DNA from: Clostridiales bacterium
GTDB taxonomy: Bacteria; Bacillota; Clostridia; Christensenellales; Pumilibacteraceae
NCBI GenBank assembly: GCA_022511445.1
Contig: JAFLVE010000113.1
Coordinates: 1-33,338 of the forward strand
DNA: 33,338 bases
Direction: 5' to 3'
In this document: positions 10,686 through 18,338 of the stretch, in pieces
Numbering within the stretch: the first letter of the stretch is position 1
How the letters are laid out: the number at the start of each line of letters is the position of its first letter
The notes under the pieces: generated by a model
What the model was told of the DNA's origin: nothing
The model's database searches: none
The model's input: only the letters and a program-made list of their open reading frames with translations
Position numbers and translations under genes: made by a program

Positions 10686-11870
10686 TTGAATAGCCTTAAA
10701 GGAAAGACTGTTCTTATCGGTGTTACCGGTGGAATTGCCGCATACAAAACATGTTCCGTCGTCTCCGCGCTTGTTAAGCTCGGGGCGACTTGTCATGTTA
10801 TGATGACAAAAAACGCGACAAAGTTTGTCGCGCCGCTTTCCTTTGAAACACTTTCCCGTAACCGTGTAACCGTCGATACGTTCGATCGCGATTTTACTTG
10901 GGAGGTAGAGCACGTATCGCTTGCGAAAAAGGCGGACGCCGTATTAATCGCTCCCGCCACTGCCAACGTTATAGCAAAGCTCGCCGCGGGAATATGCGAC
11001 GACTTTTTGACGACCACCGTTCTCGCGTGTACCTGCCCGATAATAATTGCGCCGGCAATGAACACGGCAATGCTCGAAAACCCCGTTACTTGGCTGAATA
11101 TAGATACGCTTGTATCTCGCGGAATGATGGCGGTTTTCGGCGGAGAAGGCCGCCTTGCCTGCGGGGACACCGGCGCCGGAAGAATGGCGGAGCCCGACGC
11201 GCTTATAGAAGAGCTTAATAAGCTGTTTTCCAAAAAAAGCGATCTTGCGGGTAAAACCGTGCTTGTAACGTCGGGAGCGACGAGGACTCCCATCGACCCC
11301 GTAAGGTTTTTGACAAACCGTTCGAGCGGTAAAATGGGATACAACGTCGCGCTTGCGGCGCATGAGCGCGGCGCAAAGGTTATTTACGTTAAGGGCATAA
11401 CCGACGATTTTGTTATTCCGCCCGAGTGGAGCGTGTATTCCGTCACGACGACGGCGGAGCTTATGGGCGCCGTAAAGGATAATTACGAGCTTGCCGATAT
11501 TATCGTCGCCGCCGCGGCGCCGTGCGATTACGAGGTGGAGCTCAGTCCCGAAAAGATTAAGGCCGATACGACTACGCTTACGCTTACCAAGGCGGCGGAC
11601 GTTGCGGCATTTGTCGGTAAAAACAAGGGTAATAGGAAGCTTGTGGTTTTTGCCGCCGAAACAAACGACTGCGAGAAAAACGCTTTAGATAAGCTCAAAA
11701 AGAAAAACGCCGATCTCGTAGTACTAAACGACGTTACAAAAGAGGGCGCGGGCTTTGATACGGACACCAATATAGCAACTCTTATTACAAAAAAATCCGT
11801 TGAGCCGCTTTCAATCATGAGTAAACGCGACCTGGCCGACAAGATACTTGATAAAACGCTCGAGCTATGA
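10686..11870 (+). CDS. coaBC: Bifunctional phosphopantothenoylcysteine decarboxylase / phosphopantothenate-cysteine ligase
   Basis: Two steps of CoA synthesis in one protein: CTP-dependent coupling of cysteine to phosphopantothenate (CoaB) and FMN-dependent decarboxylation (CoaC). The N-terminal flavoprotein half has VTGGIAAYKT, PATANVIAKLAAGICDD, PAMNTAMLENP and the loop GRLACGDTGAGRMAEP. The C-terminal CoaB half has SGATRTPIDPVRFLTNRSSGKMG, AAAPCDY, KIKADTTTLTL, FAAETND and NDVTKEGAGFDTDTN. At 394 residues it is typical. The start is an in-frame TTG at 10686, 10 nt after GAGGAGG (10669-10675) in the rpoZ tail. Its stop overlaps the priA ATG by 4 nt. Confidence 0.96.
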   Translation: MNSLKGKTVLIGVTGGIAAYKTCSVVSALVKLGATCHVMMTKNATKFVAPLSFETLSRNRVTVDTFDRDFTWEVEHVSLAKKADAVLIAPATANVIAKLAAGICDDFLTTTVLACTCPIIIAPAMNTAMLENPVTWLNIDTLVSRGMMAVFGGEGRLACGDTGAGRMAEPDALIEELNKLFSKKSDLAGKTVLVTSGATRTPIDPVRFLTNRSSGKMGYNVALAAHERGAKVIYVKGITDDFVIPPEWSVYSVTTTAELMGAVKDNYELADIIVAAAAPCDYEVELSPEKIKADTTTLTLTKAADVAAFVGKNKGNRKLVVFAAETNDCEKNALDKLKKKNADLVVLNDVTKEGAGFDTDTNIATLITKKSVEPLSIMSKRDLADKILDKTLEL

Positions 11871-14062
11871 TCGCAAAGGTTATTGTTGATATTTCGGCGA
11901 GCGACGTCGATAAGGTATTCGACTATCTTACAATCGACGGTGTGGAAAAGGGCTCGCGCGTACATGTGCCGTTTGGCGGAAGGGATATCGAAGGATACGT
12001 GATAGATTTTGCCGATTCCTCCGACGTTCCCTCCGAAAAGCTTAAATCGATAACCGAGGTTATCGACGATAAGCCTATTGTGTCCGAGGAATTTTTAGCG
12101 CTCTGCGATTATATGACGGAGCGCTTTCATCTGCGTAAAATAGACGTTTTCAGACTTTTTTTACCGTCGAAAATGCGCGGCGGCAGAATAAAGGCGCTCA
12201 AGAAAACCGTTGTTTATGTAAATCCCGAGTATATCGAAGACGACCCCAATAAGTTTATAAAAAAGACGGCGCACTCGCAAATGGAGGTGTTCGAGTATCT
12301 TTTGGACGCGGGCGATGCAGAGCAGTCGTTTTTAAACGCCAATTATTCCGCGGCGGCGGTACGTAACCTTATAAACCGCGGCGTTTTTTTAACTCGGGAG
12401 GAAGAGTTTTTCAGAACGCCTTTTAGTAATATAGTCCAAAAGGACAACGAAACGGTTTTGACGGAAGCGCAACAAAACGCGAAAAACACGCTGTTGTCCT
12501 CCGATAAGCCGACGCTTTTATTCGGAGTGACGGGCAGCGGAAAAACGGAAGTTTATCTCCACGCGATAGAGGAGGTTTTGCGCCGAAATAAATCCGCAAT
12601 TATGCTCGTTCCCGAAATATCGCTCACGCCGCAGGTTATGCGGATATTCCGAACGCGCTTCGGGGACGAGGTGGCGCTACTTCACTCGGGGCTATCGGAC
12701 GGCGAGCGTTTTGACGAGTGGCGGCGGCTTATAACCGGCGCGGCGCACGTTGCCGTGGGGGCGAGAAGCGCGATATTCGCGCCGCTGTCGGATATAGGGC
12801 TGATCATTATCGACGAGGAGCACGATTCGTCGTACATATCGGATTCAAACCCGCGTTATATTACGCGCGACGTCGCCTTGTTCCGCGCAAAGTACAACGG
12901 CGCGAAGCTTGTTATGGGCTCCGCAACGCCCTCGACGGAAAGCTACTATATGGCTAAAACGGGGCAGTACACGCTTGTCTGCATGCCCGAGCGAATTAAT
13001 AAACGCGCACTTCCCGAAATGGAAATCGTCAATATGTGCAACGAAACGCTGTACGGCAATTCGGGAATGTTTTCCGCAAAGCTTGTCGAGGCGTTAGGCA
13101 AAACGCTCGAGTCCGGCAATCAGGCGATACTGTTTTTAAACCGCCGCGGGTACAGCTCGTATGTAATGTGCAGAAAATGCGGCTTTGTGGCTAAGTGCGA
13201 GGATTGCGACGTGTCGCTCGTTTACCACAAAGAGGACGATTTATTAAAATGTCACTATTGTAAACGCCAGTACCGCAACCTCGATTTGTGTCCCATTTGT
13301 AAAAGCCCGCATATTAAGCAGGGCTTTATGGGTACCGAACGCATTGTCGAACAGGTTCATCGTTTTTTCCCGCAGGCGCGCGTTATAAGAATGGATAACG
13401 ACACGACGCGAACAAAGGACGCACATTTAAAGCTGTTAAGCGATTTTGCAAGCGGAAATGCGGATATACTTGTAGGTACGCAAATGGTGGCAAAGGGTCA
13501 CGACTTTCCCAACGTTACGCTTGTCGGCATTATCGACGCCGATATGAGCCTTCATTTTTCGGACTATCGTGCCGTGGAGCGAACCTTTCAGCTTATCACG
13601 CAGGTCGCGGGCAGAGCGGGTAGAGAGAGTAAGCCCGGGCGAGTGATATTACAAACGCGAACACCAAATCACTACGTGTACCGTTTTGCGGGAGCGTACG
13701 ACTACGAGGGCTTTTACAACAAGGAAATCAACTTATTGCAGGCAACGGCTTTTCCGCCGTTTACAGAGGTCATTCGTATTTTAATTTCGTCGCCCAACCG
13801 TGACGAAACGTACGAGGCGACTAAATTCGCTATCGACAAAATGCGGAAAATACAGGATAGCCGCCCCGCGGATTTTGTTTATCTAAACGCTATGGCTTCC
13901 CCAAAAAAGCGAATACAGACCAAGTTCCGAATGCAGGTGCTTATGCGCGTTAAACCGGAGTGCGGCGTACGGACCGAGGTTTACAAAGTGGCGGACGAGG
14001 TAATAGAAAAATATCACGGAATCGGTTGTTTTACCGAAATCAATCCGAACGACCTATCTTAA
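11867..14062 (+). CDS. priA: Primosomal protein N' (replication restart helicase PriA)
   Basis: Recognises stalled forks and reloads the replicative helicase. An N-terminal DNA-binding region is followed by a helicase core with Walker A GVTGSGKT (near residue 220), IIDEEHDSSY (DEEH box) and GSATPSTESYY. A zinc-binding insert of paired CxxC motifs lies near residues 430-480 (CRKCGFVAKCEDC, then CHYCKR, CPICK). After it come GTERIVEQVHRFFP, GTQMVAKGHDFPNVTLVGIIDAD and VAGRAGRESKPGRVILQT. At 731 residues it is complete. It is coupled to coaBC by a 4-nt ATGA overlap. Confidence 0.97.
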   Translation: MIAKVIVDISASDVDKVFDYLTIDGVEKGSRVHVPFGGRDIEGYVIDFADSSDVPSEKLKSITEVIDDKPIVSEEFLALCDYMTERFHLRKIDVFRLFLPSKMRGGRIKALKKTVVYVNPEYIEDDPNKFIKKTAHSQMEVFEYLLDAGDAEQSFLNANYSAAAVRNLINRGVFLTREEEFFRTPFSNIVQKDNETVLTEAQQNAKNTLLSSDKPTLLFGVTGSGKTEVYLHAIEEVLRRNKSAIMLVPEISLTPQVMRIFRTRFGDEVALLHSGLSDGERFDEWRRLITGAAHVAVGARSAIFAPLSDIGLIIIDEEHDSSYISDSNPRYITRDVALFRAKYNGAKLVMGSATPSTESYYMAKTGQYTLVCMPERINKRALPEMEIVNMCNETLYGNSGMFSAKLVEALGKTLESGNQAILFLNRRGYSSYVMCRKCGFVAKCEDCDVSLVYHKEDDLLKCHYCKRQYRNLDLCPICKSPHIKQGFMGTERIVEQVHRFFPQARVIRMDNDTTRTKDAHLKLLSDFASGNADILVGTQMVAKGHDFPNVTLVGIIDADMSLHFSDYRAVERTFQLITQVAGRAGRESKPGRVILQTRTPNHYVYRFAGAYDYEGFYNKEINLLQATAFPPFTEVIRILISSPNRDETYEATKFAIDKMRKIQDSRPADFVYLNAMASPKKRIQTKFRMQVLMRVKPECGVRTEVYKVADEVIEKYHGIGCFTEINPNDLS

Positions 14063-14079
14063 TTTATTGAGGTGAAATT

Positions 14080-14538
14080 ATGGCAAGACGGAATATCTAC
14101 AAGGTTGGCGACGACACGCTTAGGCAGGTCAGTAAGCCTGTAACCGAGTTTGACGAAAGGCTTCATCAGTTAATCGACGACATGCGCGATACTCTTATTT
14201 ATGCCGACGGAGCGGGGCTTGCCGCGCCGCAGGTAGGGGTGTTAAAACGCGTTTTTGTTGCGACCTTCGACGGCGGAAACACGATAATTGAGGCGGTTAA
14301 TCCCGTTATCGTCAAAGCGTCGGGCAAGCGCGTTGCCGCGGAGGGGTGCCTTTCGATTCCCAAGGTTTACGAAAAGGTCGAGCGCCCCCGTCACGTCGAG
14401 GTGCACGCATTCGACCGATACGGCAATCCGATAGTCCTCAAGGCGGACAACTTCGAAGCGTCCTGCTATTGCCACGAGATAGATCATCTCGACGGAATCC
14501 TGTTTACCGACAAGGTAGTCGGAAAGAAAGGTAAATAA
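14080..14538 (+). CDS. def: Peptide deformylase
   Basis: Metal-dependent removal of the N-terminal formyl group from new proteins. The three family motifs are intact: GAGLAAPQVG (residues 44-53), EGCLSIP (metal-binding Cys90) and CHEIDHLDG (His132 and His136 metal ligands, Glu133 catalytic). At 152 residues it is a short type 1-like form. GAGGTGA lies about 6 nt before ATG 14080. Its stop overlaps the fmt start by 1 nt, pairing the enzymes that remove and add the formyl group. Confidence 0.97.
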   Translation: MARRNIYKVGDDTLRQVSKPVTEFDERLHQLIDDMRDTLIYADGAGLAAPQVGVLKRVFVATFDGGNTIIEAVNPVIVKASGKRVAAEGCLSIPKVYEKVERPRHVEVHAFDRYGNPIVLKADNFEASCYCHEIDHLDGILFTDKVVGKKGK

Positions 14539-15449
14539 TGAAAGTTCTTTTTATGGGCACACCCGACTTTGCGGCGGTATGCTTAAATAGGCTGTTGTCC
14601 TCCGCTCACAGCGTAGTGGGTGTCGTTACGCAGCCCGATAGAGCGGTTAAGCGCGGGAAGCCGGAGATTTTGCCCGTCAAAACGCTTGCCTTATCAAGCG
14701 GTATAACCGTTTTTCAGCCCGAAAAAATAGGGCAGATTTACGACGAATTAAAATCGCTCGGCGCGGATATAGGTGTTACCGCGGCGTTCGGTCAGCTCTT
14801 GCCGCAAAGCGTTATCGATGTTTTCCCCAAAGGTATAATAAACGTTCACGGCTCTCTTCTCCCCAAATACCGCGGCGCGTCGCCCGTTCAGTCCGCGATA
14901 ATGAACGGGGAAAAAGAGACGGGCATTACTATAATGAAAACCGAGCTCGGGCTTGACAGCGGCGATATACTCGCCGTTAAAAAGACTGAAATAGGCGCGA
15001 CGGAAACGGGTGGGGAATTGATGGCTCGGCTTGCGAAAATCGGCGGAGAGCTTCTCGTGGAAACGCTCGACAACTTTGACGGCATAAAGCCGATTAAACA
15101 AAACCATGCCGAGGCTACGGTATGCAGGACTATAAAAAAGAGCGAGCAGTATTTGGACTTTAACGACGACAGTACGGCGGTTGTAAATAAGATTCGCGCT
15201 TTGTCGCCGCTCCCGTGCGCCAAAACGGTTATAAGCGGCGAGGTGTATAAGCTTTATGCGGCGGAGAGTTCCGACGACGTAGGCGAAGCGGGAACTATTC
15301 TTAAATGCGATAAATCTCTCGTAATCGGCTGTAAAAACGGGAGCGTATCGGTGCTTAAAATTCAGGCGCCCGGAAAGCGCGCACTCGATATTGACGAGTT
15401 TTTACGCGGCAAAAAACTGCCGATAGGAGCGGTTTGTGGGAAACTTTAA
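14538..15449 (+). CDS. fmt: Methionyl-tRNA formyltransferase
   Basis: Formylates initiator Met-tRNA using 10-formyl-THF. The N-terminus MKVLFMGTPDFAA, the VVTQPDRAVKRG loop, the catalytic region NVHGSLLPKYRGASPVQSAI (Asn and His) and LGLDSGDIL are all diagnostic. The C-terminal part (about residues 200-303) fits the OB-fold tRNA-binding domain, with the LSPLPCA segment. At 303 residues it is full length. It depends on the folate pool that the cyclo-ligase at 1068 also feeds. It is coupled to def (1-nt overlap) and overlaps rsmB by 14 nt. Confidence 0.97.
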   Translation: MKVLFMGTPDFAAVCLNRLLSSAHSVVGVVTQPDRAVKRGKPEILPVKTLALSSGITVFQPEKIGQIYDELKSLGADIGVTAAFGQLLPQSVIDVFPKGIINVHGSLLPKYRGASPVQSAIMNGEKETGITIMKTELGLDSGDILAVKKTEIGATETGGELMARLAKIGGELLVETLDNFDGIKPIKQNHAEATVCRTIKKSEQYLDFNDDSTAVVNKIRALSPLPCAKTVISGEVYKLYAAESSDDVGEAGTILKCDKSLVIGCKNGSVSVLKIQAPGKRALDIDEFLRGKKLPIGAVCGKL

Positions 15450-16692
15450 TCCTAAAAAAAATGCGGAGCCGCACGGCGACAACGTTGACCGCGCCGTATA
15501 CGACGGCATTCGCGACGTGTTTATCGACGGTGCGTTTTGCCAAAAGGCGGTAACCGACGCGCTTAAAACGGTTAAGGACAGCAGACAGCACCCGTTTGTT
15601 ACAAGCGCGTTTTACGGCATACTCGATAAGTCGATTCGCCTCGACAAGATAATTTCCGATCTTTGCGACAAAAAGCCGAGTAAAGAAGCGGCGCTTGTTG
15701 ATAAGATAGGGCTTTACTATCTCGGTTACGCGGATATTCCCGACTATGCCGCGGTTAACCGTGCGGTAAATCTTTCCAAGCACATTAACGGCGTATTCAG
15801 CGGCTTTATTAATGCGGTGCTTAAAAAGTCGATAGGTTACGAGCCCAAGTTCCGTTCCGCGCTCGAGCGGTTTTCTTACGAGCATTGTGCGCCCGAATGG
15901 TTGTGTAAAATGCTTATATCCGACTACTCCGAGTCGCGTGCCGCAACAATTCTCGACGCGGTTTTACCCGAAAAAACTCACGTTCGCCCGATAACGGGCA
16001 GGCTGAGCATGCAGGAATTTAATAAGCTTAAAGGTAATTGCGAGGGAACGGAATACGGCTGTTACTGCTCTAAGAGCGACATGAAACGTTTCCCCGATGA
16101 TTCGGTTACCGTGCAGTCGCTGTCGTCTGTTCGCGCAGTTCACGTTTATAAACGCGGGATAAACGGCGGGCGCGTGCTCGATTTATGCGCCGCGCCGGGC
16201 GGGAAGTCGGTGTACTTAAGCGAGCTCGGTCTGTTCGATATTACCGCATGCGATATTTACCCGCACAAAATCAATCTTATGAAAAAATACGCCGCCTTTG
16301 CGGGCGCGAAAATTAAAACGGTGCTTTCCGACGCGTCCAGACCGAACGAAAAGTTTGTTAACGGCTTCGACCTTGTAATTGCCGATTGCCCGTGCAGCGG
16401 CACAGGAACGATTAAAACAAAGCCGGACGTTTTAATTAACAGGCAGCCGTCAGATATTAACGACCTTACGGTACTTCAATCGAAAATTCTCGATTGCGCG
16501 GCGGAATACGTGAAAAAAGAGGGCGTACTTTGCTACTCTACGTGCTCTGTATTGAAATGCGAGAACGAGGGCATGCGCGACAAGTTTCTGTCCGCGCATA
16601 AAAACTATTCGTTTATCGACGAGGAAAAGTTTTTGCCGGACACCGACAAGTGCGACGGATTTTACATAGCAAGGTTTAAGAGGGAGCAATGA
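15436..16692 (+). CDS. rsmB: 16S rRNA (cytosine967-C5)-methyltransferase RsmB
   Basis: SAM-dependent m5C methyltransferase. The N-terminal 140 residues are a NusB-like RNA-binding domain (TSAFYGILDKSIRLDKIISD, VNRAVNLSKHI). The catalytic domain has LDLCAAPGGKSVYL (SAM), DCPCSGTGTIKTKPD with Cys320 and YSTCSVLKCENEG with the nucleophile Cys370. At 418 residues it is slightly short of the usual 430-450. It begins at GTG 15436, with AGGAG (15425-15429) 6 nt upstream, inside the fmt tail. Its stop overlaps the rlmN start by 4 nt. Confidence 0.94.
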   Translation: MGNFNPKKNAEPHGDNVDRAVYDGIRDVFIDGAFCQKAVTDALKTVKDSRQHPFVTSAFYGILDKSIRLDKIISDLCDKKPSKEAALVDKIGLYYLGYADIPDYAAVNRAVNLSKHINGVFSGFINAVLKKSIGYEPKFRSALERFSYEHCAPEWLCKMLISDYSESRAATILDAVLPEKTHVRPITGRLSMQEFNKLKGNCEGTEYGCYCSKSDMKRFPDDSVTVQSLSSVRAVHVYKRGINGGRVLDLCAAPGGKSVYLSELGLFDITACDIYPHKINLMKKYAAFAGAKIKTVLSDASRPNEKFVNGFDLVIADCPCSGTGTIKTKPDVLINRQPSDINDLTVLQSKILDCAAEYVKKEGVLCYSTCSVLKCENEGMRDKFLSAHKNYSFIDEEKFLPDTDKCDGFYIARFKREQ

Positions 16693-17744
16693 AACAGGCG
16701 CTAAGTGATTTTTCTTTATCCGAATTGGAGGAAATCGTTGCGGCGGCGGGCGAAAAAAAGTACCGCGCCGGTCAGCTTATGCGCCATATCGTCGCGTACG
16801 ATTCCTTTGACGAATACACAGATTTACCTAAGTCGTTTATCGCGTATCTTAAAGAGCGATATATAGATAGACCGCTTACCGAAAAAACGCGCGTTACCGC
16901 AAGCGACGGGGCGGTCAGGTACCTGTTTGAAACGGCGAGCGGCGATTTAATCGAGTCCGTGTTTTTGCCTCACGGCTACGGCAACAGCGTGTGCGTGTCG
17001 TGTCAGGTAGGCTGCGCCATGGGCTGTGTTTTTTGCGCGAGCGGCGAATTCGGACTGAAGCGCAATCTTACCGCGGGCGAAATTCTCGCGCAAGTTCTTT
17101 TTATCGCGCGCGAGGTAAAGGACAAGGGCGGCGTAAAAAAGATCGTTATGATGGGGAGCGGATCGCCTCTTCATAACTACGAGCAAACGGTTAAATTCGT
17201 TAAGCTCGTAACCTCTCCGCAGGGTATTAATATCGGCATGAGATCGATTTCTGTTTCGACCTGCGGTTTGCCTGACAAAATCGATATGCTGTATAAGGAC
17301 GGTTTTTCGGGTACGCTGTCGCTCTCGCTCCATGCCGCGACCGATACTAAGCGAATAAAGATAATGAAAATAGCGGAGCGTTACACCGTTAAACAGCTTG
17401 TAGACGCGCTTAAACGGTTTTTCGATAATACGGGTCGGCGCGTCGTTATAGAGTACATTCTTATCGGCGGTTTTAACGATACGGAGGAGGACGCCGTCGC
17501 GCTTAAAAATCTCTTAAAAGGTTTATGCTGTCATGTAAATCTTATTCCGCTGAACCCGACGGACAATTGCGACTTAAAGCCGAGCTCAAGGAAAAACGCG
17601 GATGCGTTTTGTAAAACGCTTTGTAGGCTCGGTCTTTCCGCAACGGTCAGGCGGTCGATGGGATCGGACGTGGCGGGGGCGTGCGGTCAGCTTAAAAACA
17701 GAACGGTTATGTTGGAGAAAAAGGAGGGCGGTGTTCGCCCCTAA
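16689..17744 (+). CDS. rlmN: Radical SAM 23S rRNA (adenine2503-C2)-methyltransferase RlmN, divergent
   Basis: Radical SAM enzyme methylating A2503 of 23S rRNA and A37 of some tRNAs. The cluster motif is Cys109-x3-Cys113-x2-Cys116 in VGCAMGCVFCASGEFGLKRNLT. Other family elements are ISVSTCGL, LSLSLHAATD, NLIPLNP and a C-terminal GACGQL whose Cys332 matches the methyl-carrying cysteine. The usual GEP motif, which contacts SAM, reads GSGSP here (Ser159 in place of Glu), and the usual IMPI segment reads IMKI. At 351 residues the length is normal, with no frameshift. It ends the yicC operon. The name is secure at family level; full activity is less certain. Confidence 0.88.
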   Translation: MKQALSDFSLSELEEIVAAAGEKKYRAGQLMRHIVAYDSFDEYTDLPKSFIAYLKERYIDRPLTEKTRVTASDGAVRYLFETASGDLIESVFLPHGYGNSVCVSCQVGCAMGCVFCASGEFGLKRNLTAGEILAQVLFIAREVKDKGGVKKIVMMGSGSPLHNYEQTVKFVKLVTSPQGINIGMRSISVSTCGLPDKIDMLYKDGFSGTLSLSLHAATDTKRIKIMKIAERYTVKQLVDALKRFFDNTGRRVVIEYILIGGFNDTEEDAVALKNLLKGLCCHVNLIPLNPTDNCDLKPSSRKNADAFCKTLCRLGLSATVRRSMGSDVAGACGQLKNRTVMLEKKEGGVRP

Positions 17745-17804
17745 CTACGCGAGTTTTCTAGCGCGGATTTTATAAAAAAATATTATAAAACGAGGCTATT
17801 TTGC

Positions 17805-17833
17805 TTGCCAATAAATAATTCTTATGATATAAT
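17805..17833 (+). promoter_or_regulatory. rplS promoter
   Basis: TTGCCA (17805-17810), 17-bp spacer, consensus TATAAT (17828-17833), giving a predicted start near 17840 and a leader of about 77 nt. It separates rplS from the rlmN operon. Confidence 0.65.
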
Positions 17834-17851
17834 TATCAAGAAAATCGGATA

Positions 17852-17906
17852 TTAAGCGCTTCGCAAATACAAAAAGTGTTAATTGCGAAGTTTTTTGCAG
17901 GCTTAA
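17852..17906 (+). ncRNA. Structured rplS leader, candidate L19 ribosomal-protein leader
   Basis: Two nested stems: an outer 6-bp pair (17852-17857 with 17901-17906) and an inner 8-bp pair, CTTCGCAA (17859-17866) with TTGCGAAG (17883-17890). They are separated by one base on the left and ten on the right (TTTTTTGCAG). The outer stem closes 1 nt before GGAGG (17908-17912) of rplS. The inner stem followed by six T residues also looks like an intrinsic terminator. L19 leaders are known upstream of rplS in Bacillota (Rfam has an L19_leader family). Assignment to that family is from position and shape only, without a covariance search. Confidence 0.55.
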
Positions 17907-17916
17907 CGGAGGTATC

Positions 17917-18258
17917 ATGAGCAACATCATTGCAGAAATCGAAAAGGAGTACATGAAGGAAGACGTCCCGCATTTCGACGTGGGCGACACCGTTCGTGTA
18001 TCCGTTAAAGTTAAGGAAGGCAACCGCGAGCGTATTCAGGCGTTCGAGGGCATAGTTATTGCCAAAAAGAACGGCTCCGTCCGCGAGACGTTTACCGTTC
18101 GCCGCGTTTCGTTCGGTATCGGTATCGAAAGAACGTTCCCGCTCCATTCGCCGAGAATTACCGCAATTCAGGTTATAAAGCACGGCAGAGTTCGCCGCGC
18201 AAAGCTTTATTACCTTCGCAAGCTCTCCGGCAAGGCCGCCAAAATCAGAGAAAAGTAA
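17917..18258 (+). CDS. rplS: 50S ribosomal protein L19
   Basis: 113-residue L19, located at the 30S-50S interface. The family pattern is clear: [32 protein letters not shown], then [25 protein letters not shown], and the basic C-terminus [27 protein letters not shown] (17908-17912) lies 4 nt before ATG 17917. It is a single-gene unit with its own promoter, structured leader and terminator. The trmD/rimM partners found beside it in many genomes are not adjacent here. Confidence 0.97.
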   Translation: MSNIIAEIEKEYMKEDVPHFDVGDTVRVSVKVKEGNRERIQAFEGIVIAKKNGSVRETFTVRRVSFGIGIERTFPLHSPRITAIQVIKHGRVRRAKLYYLRKLSGKAAKIREK

Positions 18259-18265
18259 TTATACG

Positions 18266-18293
18266 AAACGACGGAATATCCCGTCGTTTTTTT
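18266..18293 (+). terminator. Intrinsic terminator of rplS
   Basis: A 9-bp stem, AAACGACGG (18266-18274) with CCGTCGTTT (18281-18289), a 6-nt loop and a run of seven T residues (18287-18293), 8 nt after the rplS stop codon. Confidence 0.9.
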
Positions 18294-18338
18294 ATGCCGA
18301 AAAGTATTTTTAACTGTGCTTAAGTCGATAATTTCGTC

